The translations under genes and the position numbers were made by a program. A DNA stretch of 64,000 nt from Rhizobium herbae (GTDB taxonomy: Bacteria > Pseudomonadota > Alphaproteobacteria > Rhizobiales > Rhizobiaceae): the NCBI RefSeq assembly GCF_019511375.1, contig NZ_JAEUAO010000001.1, positions 992,001 to 1,056,000 of the forward strand, given 5' to 3'. Below are positions 18,263-30,121 of the stretch, one piece after another. How positions within the stretch are numbered: position 1 is the stretch's first letter; the number at the start of each line of letters is the position of its first letter. Below the pieces are notes generated by a model. It saw only the letters and a program-made list of their open reading frames with translations. It ran no database searches and was not told where the DNA came from.

Positions 18263-19192
18263 TCAGATGTCGTTGTTGAACGTATCGCAGGAGGAGAGCT
18301 TGCCGCTGTCGAAACCGCGCTTGAACCAGGTGGAGCGCTGCGCAGACGTGCCGTGGTTGAAGCTTTCGGGAACGACGTAGCCCTGGGTGCGCTTCTGCAG
18401 CGTGTCATCACCGATCTGGGTGGCAGCGTTCAGCGCCTCTTCGAGATCACCCTTTTCGAGGATCCCCTTCTGCTCGGTATACTTGCCCCAGATGCCTGCA
18501 AAACAATCGGCCTGCAGTTCCACGCGGATCGACAACTGATTGGAGGCGGCCTCGCTCATGCGCTGGCGCTCGCGGTTCACCTTCGGCAGGATGCCGAGCA
18601 GGTTCTGCACGTGATGGCCGACTTCATGGGCAATCACATAGGCCTCGGCGAAATCGCCCGATGCATCGAAGCGCTCAGCCAGTTCGTCGAAGAAGGCCAT
18701 GTCGAGATAGACTTTCTGGTCGCCCGGGCAATAGAACGGGCCGCTGGCGGACGAGGCCATTCCGCAGGCGGAATTGATGCCGTCGCGGAACAGAACGAGT
18801 TTCGGCTCCTGATAGGTTTCGCCGTTTGCCTGGAAGATGCCGTTCCAGGTGTCTTCGGTCTCGGCCAGCACTGTCGCGACGAAGGCCTTGGTTTCTTCCT
18901 CCTGCGCGGAGCCCCTGGGTGACTGGATTTCGGTCTGCTCGACGCCGGGCGATCCCACCTGCCCGCCCTCCATCACCTGCAGGAGGTCGATGCCCATCAT
19001 CTTCAGAACGAAATAGATGACGACGAGGAAGATGATCGTGCCGATGCTCATGCCGCCGCCGCGGCCGCCACCGGTCGGAATGCGGAAGCCGCCGCCCCGG
19101 CCGAAGGGGCTGCCGCCAAAGCCGCCACGAGAAGGCCTGGATCCTCGAACGTCCTCGACATTGCCCGATTGGCGGCGGCCTCTCCACTCCAT
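18263..19192 (-). CDS. Neutral zinc metallopeptidase, YpfJ/KPN_02809 family
   Basis: 309 residues. A Gly/Arg-rich N-terminal segment (about 10-45) precedes one membrane helix (SIGTIIFLVVIYFVLKMMGI), and the rest lies outside the cytoplasm or in the periplasm. The zinc motif HEVGHH with the downstream ADCFAG segment marks the zinc-peptidase family. The protein ends in SSCDTFNND, as family members do. The start at 19192 gives this architecture; a longer open frame upstream runs antisense through the alcohol dehydrogenase gene and is not real. Substrate unknown. Confidence 0.93.
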   Translation of the reverse strand: MEWRGRRQSGNVEDVRGSRPSRGGFGGSPFGRGGGFRIPTGGGRGGGMSIGTIIFLVVIYFVLKMMGIDLLQVMEGGQVGSPGVEQTEIQSPRGSAQEEETKAFVATVLAETEDTWNGIFQANGETYQEPKLVLFRDGINSACGMASSASGPFYCPGDQKVYLDMAFFDELAERFDASGDFAEAYVIAHEVGHHVQNLLGILPKVNRERQRMSEAASNQLSIRVELQADCFAGIWGKYTEQKGILEKGDLEEALNAATQIGDDTLQKRTQGYVVPESFNHGTSAQRSTWFKRGFDSGKLSSCDTFNNDI

Positions 19193-19375
19193 GATGCAAT
19201 CTCCCAGTCTCTGCTTGGCGGCTATCAGCCTTTGTTGGCAACCATATAACGCGCGAGACGCAATTTTGTGCAAGATCGAAACGATAAAGTTGCAAATGTT
19301 CAAATCCTGCGATGCCGCTGGCAGCACCGGCTTTGCCGTGCCAGTATGGCGATCACGTTTGGGAGGAGCGACGAC

Positions 19376-20398
19376 ATGAAGGCCATGCGGCTGGAATCGA
19401 TCGGCAATCTGGTCGTTCGCGAGATCGAGAAACCCGTTCCCGGCCCCGACGACCTGCTGGTCCGCGTCGAGGCCTGCGGCATCTGCGGCACCGACCGCCA
19501 CCTGCTGCACGGCGAATTTCCGTCGACGCCACCCGTGACGCTCGGCCACGAATTCTGCGGCATCGTCGAGGCGATGGGCAAGGACGTCAAAGACTTCAGG
19601 CTCGGCGCCCGCATCACCGGCGATCCGAACATCCCCTGCGGCCGCTGCCCGCAATGCCACGCAGGCAGGGTAAATCTCTGCCGCAACCTGAAGGCCATCG
19701 GCATCAGCCGCGACGGCGGTTTTGCCGATTATGTCATCGTGCCGCAGAAACAGGCCTTCGAAATCCCGCTCGACCTCAAGGCGAAGCACGGCGCCTTCTG
19801 CGAGCCGCTCGCCTGCTGCCTGCATGGCGTCGACCTGGCAGAGATCAAGGCCGGGTCCTCCGTCGTGGTTCTCGGCGGCGGCGTCATCGGGCTGTTGACG
19901 GTACAGCTCGCACGGCTTGCCGGCGCAACGACCGTCATTCTCTCCACACGCCAGGAAGCGAAGCGGCAACTGGCCGAGGAGCTCGGCGCCACCGCCAGCG
20001 TCGACCCCTCCGCCGGAGATATCATCGGCGAGATCGCCGGCCCCGGCGGCCTCGTACCCGGCGGCGTGGACGTGGTGATCGAATGCGCCGGCGTTGCCGA
20101 GACCGTCGAGCAGTCGACGCGGCTTGCCAGAGCCGGCGGCACCGTCGTCATCCTCGGCGTGATGGCGCAGGGAGACAAGGTGAAGATCGAGCCGTTCGAC
20201 ATCCTCTTTCGGGAACTCAGGGTGCTCGGCTCCTTCATCAACCCGTTTACCCATCGCCGCGCCGCGGACCTCGTGGCGTCCGGCGTCATCAACGTCGAAA
20301 AGCTGATCTCGCGGACAATCACGCTTGAGGAAGCGCCCGAGGCAATCTGCAATCCACCCGCTGCGGGAGAAGTAAAGGTTCTGGTGGTTGCCGGATGA
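19376..20398 (+). CDS. Zinc-dependent alcohol dehydrogenase (medium-chain)
   Basis: 340-residue NAD(P)-dependent dehydrogenase of the MDR superfamily. The catalytic zinc ligands are seen in CGICGTDRHLLHG and GHEFCG, and the structural zinc site in CGRCPQCHAGRVNLC. The Rossmann motif is VVLGGGVIGLL. This pattern resembles sorbitol, threonine or 2,3-butanediol dehydrogenases, so a polyol or secondary alcohol substrate is likely but not defined. GGGAGGAG lies 8-15 bases before ATG 19376. Divergent from the YpfJ gene. Confidence 0.92.
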   Translation: MKAMRLESIGNLVVREIEKPVPGPDDLLVRVEACGICGTDRHLLHGEFPSTPPVTLGHEFCGIVEAMGKDVKDFRLGARITGDPNIPCGRCPQCHAGRVNLCRNLKAIGISRDGGFADYVIVPQKQAFEIPLDLKAKHGAFCEPLACCLHGVDLAEIKAGSSVVVLGGGVIGLLTVQLARLAGATTVILSTRQEAKRQLAEELGATASVDPSAGDIIGEIAGPGGLVPGGVDVVIECAGVAETVEQSTRLARAGGTVVILGVMAQGDKVKIEPFDILFRELRVLGSFINPFTHRRAADLVASGVINVEKLISRTITLEEAPEAICNPPAAGEVKVLVVAG

Positions 20399-20490
20399 CC
20401 CCGGGACCGGCCCCGCAGCAACCGTGCAGGAAGCGCAGGGGAAAGCAGCAATCCGCTGTCAGCAAGCCAGATTTGGTGTAGACTGCGCAC

Positions 20491-21900
20491 ATGAGTGAAG
20501 CCCAGCCTTTATTCGCAACGCTGCGCCAATCGGCAAAGCCGGACATTGTCGATGCTCTCGAGCGGCTCGTCCATGACGCACCCGACCGCAAGCTTGGCCG
20601 TGTCAACGCGCTGGCGTTTGCCGCAAGCGAAGGACTTGACGAGGAGCAGGCGATCAACGGGTTCCTGCACGCGTCCCGGCTCGGCCTGTTCGAAATGTCG
20701 TGGAATATTCTTTGCCCCGGCTGCGGCGGAGTGCTCGACGCCAATACCTCGCTGAAGACGGTGCAAAACGATGTCTACCACTGCTCGCTCTGCGCCGCCG
20801 GCTACGAGCCGACACTCGACGAGATGGTCGAGGTGACGTTCACGGTCAGTCCGCGCGTGCGCCACATCGAAGCCCATAATCCGCACGAACTGCCGCCGCT
20901 TGAGTATCTCCGCCAGATCTATTGGGGTTCCGGCGTCGACCTTCCCGACGAGAATTACGAGGCAAAGGTCGAGGAATTCGTCCTCGAGGCGCTCGAACTG
21001 CCGGCCGGAGAAAAGGCCGTCATCTCGCTGCAATTGCCGGAGGCGTTCGTGATCGTCTTCGAACCGGTGACACATGCGGCGCAGTTCGTCGACGTGAAGG
21101 GCGAACCGACCAAGGAGCGGCAGCCCCTCTCGCTGGTCTTCGATCGGGGATTCCGGCACGGCGACACTTTGCAGCTACGGCCGGGCCCGGTGCGCATCCA
21201 GGTGGAAAACCATACGGACGTTCGCACCTTGCCGTCGGTGTGCCTGGCGAACGACGCCCTGCACGACATGCTCGGCCGGCGCCGCCCCTTCCTGACCGCC
21301 AAACGTCTGCTCTCCAACCAGACGTTCCGCGACATCTACCGCACCGACACGATCGACGTGGACCAGCGGCTGAAGATCACCAGTCTGACCTTCCTCTTCA
21401 CCGATCTGCGTGGCTCGACCGAACTCTACGAGCGGGTCGGCGATCTCGCCGCCTTCGATCTGGTGAAGACGCATTTCAGCATCCTGCACGAGATTGTCAG
21501 GACCGAGGCCGGGGCCGTCGTGAAGACGATCGGCGATGCCGTGATGGCCACCTTCCCGACGCCGGACCGGGCAGTCGCGGCCGCAATGCGAATGCGCGAC
21601 GCGATGCGCCGGCTCAACGAAGAACGCGGCGGCGAGGACCTGCTTCTGAAAATCGGTATCCATGAAGGGCCGTGCATCGCGGTCAGCCTGAACGAGCGGC
21701 AGGATTATTTCGGCCAGACGGTGAATATTGCCTCGCGCGTGCAGCATCTCGCCACATCCCGCGAGATCTTCGCCACGGGCTCCGTGCTGGAAGATCCCCG
21801 TGCCTTCCACATCCTGGCGGAGGCAGGCGTGACGCCGAAATCGCACAATGTGGCGCTGCGCGGCATCACCGATCAGATCAACATTTTCTTGATCCCGTGA
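20491..21900 (+). CDS. Class III adenylate/guanylate cyclase with N-terminal DUF5939-like domain
   Basis: 469 residues. The N-terminal part contains a zinc-ribbon-like CPGCGG...CSLC (about residues 75-110) and a beta-rich region to about residue 270 that resembles DUF5939. The C-terminal cyclase domain has the metal motif FLFTDLRGST, KTIGDAVMATF and the Asn/Arg-bearing FGQTVNIASRVQ, so all catalytic elements seem intact. It probably makes cAMP in the cytoplasm in response to a signal sensed by the N-terminal region. No membrane segment is visible. Second cyclase within 5 kb, but with a different partner domain. Confidence 0.9.
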   Translation: MSEAQPLFATLRQSAKPDIVDALERLVHDAPDRKLGRVNALAFAASEGLDEEQAINGFLHASRLGLFEMSWNILCPGCGGVLDANTSLKTVQNDVYHCSLCAAGYEPTLDEMVEVTFTVSPRVRHIEAHNPHELPPLEYLRQIYWGSGVDLPDENYEAKVEEFVLEALELPAGEKAVISLQLPEAFVIVFEPVTHAAQFVDVKGEPTKERQPLSLVFDRGFRHGDTLQLRPGPVRIQVENHTDVRTLPSVCLANDALHDMLGRRRPFLTAKRLLSNQTFRDIYRTDTIDVDQRLKITSLTFLFTDLRGSTELYERVGDLAAFDLVKTHFSILHEIVRTEAGAVVKTIGDAVMATFPTPDRAVAAAMRMRDAMRRLNEERGGEDLLLKIGIHEGPCIAVSLNERQDYFGQTVNIASRVQHLATSREIFATGSVLEDPRAFHILAEAGVTPKSHNVALRGITDQINIFLIP

Positions 21901-22288
21901 ACGATTGCGGTTGTCCGGCTGTCAAAGCGCGCGATTTTGCGAGTGGTTCGAACTGGGTTTGCGGGCAGGCGATGCCCTCCATCTTTGTTCTCGCATCGGA
22001 GCACGACGCCACGATCAACATTGGGCAAACGTTTCGCCGCTGCGCGGAACGCTATCGGAGCTATATGCGCCGGCCTGTGACGGATATCCCTCTCGATAGA
22101 GGGGCCTTCTTATACCCCGGTAACCGCACCCGAACTTTCCTGTCCATTCTCGCATTTTCGGGGTTCCGCTTGCCCGCACATTTCCCTATAAGCCGCTTCT
22201 AGCCTGAAAAGACCAAGCATGCGCGCCCCGGCCGGTGATCTCCCACCCTGGCCGGTTTTTCGCGCAAGCTGAAAAGCGGATAGAGACC
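21901..22288 (+). promoter_or_regulatory. Intergenic region and leader of carB
   Basis: 388 bp without a convincing gene. A hairpin with stem CCCTCT/AGAGGG (22088-22103) may end the upstream cyclase transcript. A TATAAG box at 22187-22192 is a possible -10 for carB, but its -35 is poor. Further down lies the terminator-like hairpin listed separately. Confidence 0.45.
22228..22260 (+). terminator. Terminator-like hairpin in the carB leader (candidate attenuator)
   Basis: CCGGCC (22228-22233) and GGCCGG (22250-22255) are perfect complements, followed at once by TTTTT (22256-22260). The site is 28 bp before the carB start codon, so it would end transcription just before the gene. A 17-codon frame (ATG 22219 to TGA 22272) overlaps the hairpin but has no good ribosome binding site. 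Confidence 0.6.
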
Positions 22289-25780
<3,492 letters not shown>

Positions 25781-25951
25781 TGGCGGAAGAAATGACTCCG
25801 GGACGAAAAGCCCTTTACCCACCCTTCCGCTGCCGCCAAGACCTGAATAAACCGTCATCCAGCGCCGTCCTCGCATCAACACTCTGATTCGACATTGCCA
25901 ATGGTGGCGGGAAAGGCGAGATTGCACCGCGTTTCCGCGGGAGCTCAAGCG

Positions 25952-27502
25952 ATGCAGCAGGAAGAGACCATTGGCGGCGAACTCCTCGCTGGACGGCGGG
26001 AGTGGATCGGCCTTTTCGTGTTGTCGATCGCCTGCCTTATCTATTCCATGGACCTTTCGGTGCTGTTTCTTGCCATGCCGGCCATCGTAGCGGACCTTGA
26101 TCCGAGCGCGTCCGAACTGTTGTGGATCAACGATGTCTACGGCTTCATGGTGGCCGGGTTTCTGGTCACCATGGGCACGCTTGGCGACCGGATCGGCCGC
26201 AGGCGTGTGCTTCTCGTCGGCGCTTTTTGCTTCGGACTAGCGTCCCTCCTGGCGGCATTTTCCACGACCGCCGAGCAACTCATCGCCTCTCGAGCCCTGC
26301 TGGGCATTGCCGGCGCGACCGTGGCGCCTTCAACGCTGTCGCTGATCTTCAATCTTTTCCACGACGAAGCAGAACGCACCCGCGCCATCGGTATCTGGGG
26401 GACCGCTTTTGCGCTCGGGGGCTTGGTTGGCCCACTGATCGGCGGCGTGCTGTTGCAATATTTTCACTGGGGATCTGTATTTCTCGTCAATATTCCGGTG
26501 ATGCTGGCGCTTCTCATCGCCGGTCCGATCCTGCTTCCGGAGCACAAGAATGCCGCAGCTTCCCGGCTCGACCTTGTCAGCGTTGCCTTGTCGCTGGCTG
26601 CCGTATTGCCGGTGATATACGGCCTGAAGCACATGGCGGCCTACGGCTTTCAACTGGATCAGCCGGTGGCGATCATCGCAGGTCTCGTCTTCGGCTTTCT
26701 GTTCGTCCGCCGCCAGACAAGGCTTACAGATCCGCTGGTCGATCTTCGGCTCTTCCGCATCCCGGCATTTAACGCGTCGCTTGCGGTCAACATGGCCGGC
26801 ATATTCTTCGTTTTCGCAGTGTTTCTCTACCAGAACCTTTTCCTGCAACTGGTGACCGGGTTGTCGCCGCTTGAAGCCGCGATCTGGTCGGTCCCGTCAG
26901 CCACGGTTTTCACCGTCATGTCTCTTCAGGCCTACCGCTTCACGAACCGGCTCGGTCCGGTCCGCACGGTGCTTTCCGGGCTTGTCGTCAACGCGGCGGG
27001 CACGGCTGCCATGGCGATCGCAGCCTATCAGCAGAGTGCCGTCGCGGTGCTCGCCTCCAGCATGGTGATCGCCCTCGGTTTCGTGCCGGTGATCCTGACG
27101 ACGACCGGCCTCATCGTCGGCACGGCGCCGCCAGAGCGTGCAGGCTCAGCCTCGGCTGTTTCCGAGACCAGCGCGGAGTTCGGCGGAGCGCTTGGCATTG
27201 CACTTCTCGGCAGTCTTGGCGCCGTGGTCTATCGTATCGCCATGTCCGGCATCGATCTTGCCGGGCTGACACCGCCGCAAGCGGCCGCGGTTTCCGAGAC
27301 ACTTGCAGGTGCGGTCGAGACTGCCGCAAGCTTGAATGGCGGGGCGGTGCCGGCCTGGCTGGAGGCGGCCCGCTCTGCCTTTTCGCTCGGCTTTACCCTT
27401 TCTTGCGTCATTGCGACGCTTACTCTTCTGGCACTTGCAGCGATCGCCCGGCGCATCTACGCAAGAGCCGATCTCGACGAAAGCGCGATCGGCGCGCACT
27501 AG
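25952..27502 (+). CDS. MFS transporter, DHA2 family (SmvA-like)
   Basis: 516-residue inner-membrane exporter with 14 predicted helices, the DHA2 arrangement. The first helices carry IACLIYSMDLSVLFLAMPAI, the loop motif GDRIGRRRVLL and motif C-like ALGGLVGPLIGG, close in pattern to SmvA/EmrB quaternary-ammonium and methyl viologen exporters. The start at 25952 has GGGAG about 8 bases upstream; a longer frame to 25895 lacks one. It lies between carB and the three minus-strand genes, a segment absent from the carB-greA junction of related genomes as I recall them. Confidence 0.9.
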   Translation: MQQEETIGGELLAGRREWIGLFVLSIACLIYSMDLSVLFLAMPAIVADLDPSASELLWINDVYGFMVAGFLVTMGTLGDRIGRRRVLLVGAFCFGLASLLAAFSTTAEQLIASRALLGIAGATVAPSTLSLIFNLFHDEAERTRAIGIWGTAFALGGLVGPLIGGVLLQYFHWGSVFLVNIPVMLALLIAGPILLPEHKNAAASRLDLVSVALSLAAVLPVIYGLKHMAAYGFQLDQPVAIIAGLVFGFLFVRRQTRLTDPLVDLRLFRIPAFNASLAVNMAGIFFVFAVFLYQNLFLQLVTGLSPLEAAIWSVPSATVFTVMSLQAYRFTNRLGPVRTVLSGLVVNAAGTAAMAIAAYQQSAVAVLASSMVIALGFVPVILTTTGLIVGTAPPERAGSASAVSETSAEFGGALGIALLGSLGAVVYRIAMSGIDLAGLTPPQAAAVSETLAGAVETAASLNGGAVPAWLEAARSAFSLGFTLSCVIATLTLLALAAIARRIYARADLDESAIGAH

Positions 27503-27651
27503 GACCCGGCGCTCGACCCGCTTCCCGGACAGTGAAGAGATTGGCGGCCGAGGGCGCGGGCGGCGTCCAGATGCGGCGCTGCGCAGCAGGTCGGAGGTCG
27601 CGACGCAGGCATCGCAATAGTTAACCCCATGGCCCGTCTCGTCTCCGCGGA

Positions 27652-28632
27652 TCAATAGCCGCCAATGATCGGCAATATCTCGCCGGTTATGTAGCTCGAG
27701 CATTGCGGCGAGGCGAGGAAGACATAGGCTGGCGCGATTTCTTCCGGTTGGGCGGGGCGTTTCATCGGTGTGTCGGAACCGAATGTGGACACGTCCTCCG
27801 CCTCCTTGTCGGACGGATTGAGCGGCGTCCAGACCGGGCCGGGAGCAACCGCGTTGACGCGAATGCCCTTTTCGACAAGCTGCCCGGACAGCGCCCGGGT
27901 GAAGGCATGGATGCCGCCCTTGGTCATCGAATAATCCAGAAGCTGCTTGCTGCCCTCGATGCCGGTGACCGAGCCCGTGTTGATAATGGCGCTTCCTTCC
28001 TTCATATGCGGCACGGCGGCCTGGGCCATGAAGAAATAACCGTAGAGATTGGTCTTGAGCGTTTCGTCGAAATGTTCTTCCGTCAGGTCGAGCACATCGG
28101 CGGTATGGACCTGGAAGGCGGCATTGTTGACCAGCACGTCGAGCCTTCCGAACGCCTCCACCACCGCTGCCACGGCCTTATGGCAGAAGGCCCGGTCCTT
28201 GACGTCGCCGGGAATGGCCATGGCCCTGCGTCCCTCCGCCTCGATCGCCTTCACGGTGTCTTCGGCATCCCGGCTTTCTGCGAGATGCAGGATTGCCACG
28301 TCGGCGCCCTCCCGCGCAAAGAGTACAGCGACCGCGCGGCCGATGCCGCTGTCGCCGCCGGTAATCATTGCCACCTTGCCTTCGAGTTTGCCGGAGCCCT
28401 TGTAGAACGGCGCATCGTAGAGGGGAGCGGGATCAAGCCTGTATTCGGCGCCGGGCTTCGGCTGATGCTGTTTGGGAAACGGCGGCACCGGATAGAGCCG
28501 CGCGCCCGCCTGCATCGCCTTCGGTTTTGCGGATTTCCGCCGCTTGTCCTTGGTATCGGCCTTCTCGACCTGTTGCTGAATATCGCGCTGCTTTTGCGCC
28601 GTGCGGGCAGCCTGGCTTGCTGGTGCGGCCAT
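27652..28632 (-). CDS. SDR family oxidoreductase (YhdG/YghA-like)
   Basis: 326-residue short-chain dehydrogenase with a Lys/Gln-rich N-terminal extension of about 80 residues, as in the Bacillus general-stress protein 39 and YghA group. The cofactor motif is TGGDSGIGRA; the NNAAFQ motif, catalytic Ser (TGSVTG) and YSMTKGG (Tyr-x3-Lys) follow. NAD(P)H preference and substrate are unknown. Last gene of a three-gene minus-strand cluster, 17 bp after its neighbour, suggesting a stress-type operon. Confidence 0.92.
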   Translation of the reverse strand: MAAPASQAARTAQKQRDIQQQVEKADTKDKRRKSAKPKAMQAGARLYPVPPFPKQHQPKPGAEYRLDPAPLYDAPFYKGSGKLEGKVAMITGGDSGIGRAVAVLFAREGADVAILHLAESRDAEDTVKAIEAEGRRAMAIPGDVKDRAFCHKAVAAVVEAFGRLDVLVNNAAFQVHTADVLDLTEEHFDETLKTNLYGYFFMAQAAVPHMKEGSAIINTGSVTGIEGSKQLLDYSMTKGGIHAFTRALSGQLVEKGIRVNAVAPGPVWTPLNPSDKEAEDVSTFGSDTPMKRPAQPEEIAPAYVFLASPQCSSYITGEILPIIGGY

Positions 28633-28649
28633 GTCTTACTCCTCCTGTC

Positions 28650-29003
28650 TCATGAAACCTGTGTCGGCTTGATCGTGCCGACGGAAACGACACCATCGAC
28701 CACGCCGCGCGGCCCGTCCGTGGCAAGCCCCTGCGGCTCGGGTATCTCGACCACCGTGTAGAGACGCTCATTGCGGAATGCGCTGGCATCGCGGGTCGAA
28801 TTGCCTTCGGCCGGCGCTGCATCGATCTCGGTAAAATCGAGTTCGGCTTGCGCGGCGACCACACGGGCATCGGCGGGCGAAAAGGCACGAACGACGACCT
28901 CGCCCTGATAGTCTGCGTTGCCCCAACTGGGATCCGTGGCGGCTGCCACGGGAACCAGCCGATAGAGCTTCAACCGGTGTTTGGGAAGAATGCCGTTCTG
29001 CAT
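28650..29003 (-). CDS. Hypothetical protein
   Basis: 117 residues, no recognised family. Soluble; no signal peptide, membrane helix or cysteine. It contains ADYQGEVVVRAFSPADARVVAAQAE, which looks like an alpha/beta fold. AGGAAAC lies about 6 bases before the ATG. It sits between two genes of the same cluster with gaps of 14 and 17 bp, so it is probably co-transcribed with the SDR. Confidence 0.7.
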   Translation of the reverse strand: MQNGILPKHRLKLYRLVPVAAATDPSWGNADYQGEVVVRAFSPADARVVAAQAELDFTEIDAAPAEGNSTRDASAFRNERLYTVVEIPEPQGLATDGPRGVVDGVVSVGTIKPTQVS

Positions 29004-29017
29004 GCTGTTTCCTCATT

Positions 29018-29314
29018 TCAAGGCACGACGTCCTTGCGCCGCTGCGCCTCGCTTTCTGCGGCCGTCACCCGCGACAGTGCCGCCTTGACGATCGATTGCA
29101 TCTCGTCGTCGGCGATCTGCTGCATCGCGAAACCATCGTCGGGCTCGATGCCTGGGTCCTCCTCGTGATCGGACACGGTTTCGCTGTCGCGGGCGAGGCG
29201 CTCCAGGAACGCCCGGCCCTCGGCGCTTTCGGCGATGAAAGCGGTGAGCGCGATGAAGAGCTTGCGATGCGCGTTGAGCCTGCCTTCCAGGTGTTCCGGT
29301 GATGGGTTCGGCAT
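29018..29314 (-). CDS. Small acidic hypothetical protein
   Basis: 98 residues from ATG 29314, which has AGGAT about 6 bases upstream; an upstream frame adds 40 unlikely residues. Mostly helical and acidic (SDHEEDPGIEPDDGFAMQQI). No known motif. First gene of the minus-strand cluster with 28650 and the SDR. Function unknown. Confidence 0.7.
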   Translation of the reverse strand: MPNPSPEHLEGRLNAHRKLFIALTAFIAESAEGRAFLERLARDSETVSDHEEDPGIEPDDGFAMQQIADDEMQSIVKAALSRVTAAESEAQRRKDVVP

Positions 29315-29472
29315 GAGTTGATCCTCGTCTGCAGAACCAACGATCATGCATCGAGATTGTTCCCATAGCGACGTTGCAACGCCGGATGCGCTTCTGCGCA
29401 TTCGGACCTGCTGCGAATAATCTGGCTTTTGCACGCCGCTTTCTGCTATAAGCGTCGTTCAAATGTTTCGGA

Positions 29473-29510
29473 CGGTTCCGGAGTTAACGCTCCGGCGACC
29501 GTTTTCTTTT
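29473..29510 (+). terminator. Intrinsic-terminator-like hairpin in the greA leader
   Basis: CCGGAG (29478-29483) pairs with CTCCGG (29490-29495); CGGT (29473-29476) and ACCG (29498-29501) extend the stem past a small internal loop. TTTTCTTTT follows at once. A TATAAG box at 29447-29452 would start transcription about 15 bases before the hairpin. The ATG of greA is 51 bp after the T-run. Confidence 0.7.
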
Positions 29511-29561
29511 GCGCCGAACCCGCCTTTTAAGGCCTCGGTGCGGACTATGAAGGACAGTGAA

Positions 29562-30038
29562 ATGGTCGATAAAGTGCCGATGACTCAGAGCGGATTCGTC
29601 AAGCTGCAGGAAGAACTGCGTTGGCGTCAGCAGGAAGAGCGCCCGCGGATCATCGAAGCCATTTCCGAAGCGCGTTCCCATGGCGACCTTTCGGAAAATG
29701 CGGAATACCATGCGGCCAAGGAAGCCCAGAGCCACAACGAAGGCCGCATCGGCGAGCTCGAGGATTTCGTGGCCCGCGCCGAGGTTATCGATCTGTCGAA
29801 AATGTCGGGCTCGAAGATCAAGTTTGGCGCGACTGTCAAGCTGGTCGACGAGGACACCGAAGAGAACAAGACCTACCAGATCGTCGGCGACCAGGAAGCC
29901 GACGTGAAGCAGGGCCGCATCTCGATCTCCTCGCCAATCGCCCGCGCGCTGATCGGCAAGGAAGTCGGTGATTCGATCGAGGTGGTCGCGCCCGGCGGCT
30001 CGAAGGCCTACGAAATCCTCGCGATCAACTGGGGCTGA
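29562..30038 (+). CDS. greA: Transcription elongation factor GreA
   Basis: 158 residues, the exact family length. GreA binds RNA polymerase and stimulates cleavage of backtracked RNA. The N-terminal coiled coil with the catalytic acidic tip is present ([17 protein letters not shown]), followed by the FKBP-like C-terminal domain ([28 protein letters not shown]). AGGA lies just before ATG 29562; two earlier in-frame starts are rejected because GreA begins at MVDKVPMT. Followed by a terminator and lpsB. Confidence 0.98.
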   Translation: MVDKVPMTQSGFVKLQEELRWRQQEERPRIIEAISEARSHGDLSENAEYHAAKEAQSHNEGRIGELEDFVARAEVIDLSKMSGSKIKFGATVKLVDEDTEENKTYQIVGDQEADVKQGRISISSPIARALIGKEVGDSIEVVAPGGSKAYEILAINWG

Positions 30039-30059
30039 TCCCCGGCATATTGCACTGAA

Positions 30060-30096
30060 AGCCCGGATGGCGCGTAAAGCTGCCGCCGGGCTTTTT
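30060..30096 (+). terminator. greA intrinsic terminator
   Basis: AGCCCGG (30060-30066) and CCGGGCT (30086-30092) pair across a 19-base loop, followed by TTTTT. It ends 26 bp before the lpsB start. Confidence 0.75.
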
Positions 30097-30121
30097 CTGT
30101 TACGAACAAGGGTACGCCAGC

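Noticed and set aside
19193-20254. Upstream extension of the YpfJ frame
   Set aside because: It runs antisense to the alcohol dehydrogenase; YpfJ proper starts at 19192.
21940-21965. GGTTCGAACT, resembling a tRNA T-loop
   Set aside because: The flanking bases do not pair as a T-stem and no acceptor or anticodon stem can be drawn.
22219-22272. 17-codon carB leader peptide
   Set aside because: The frame exists but has no good ribosome site and no codon run that would sense pyrimidines or arginine; kept only as part of the attenuator note.
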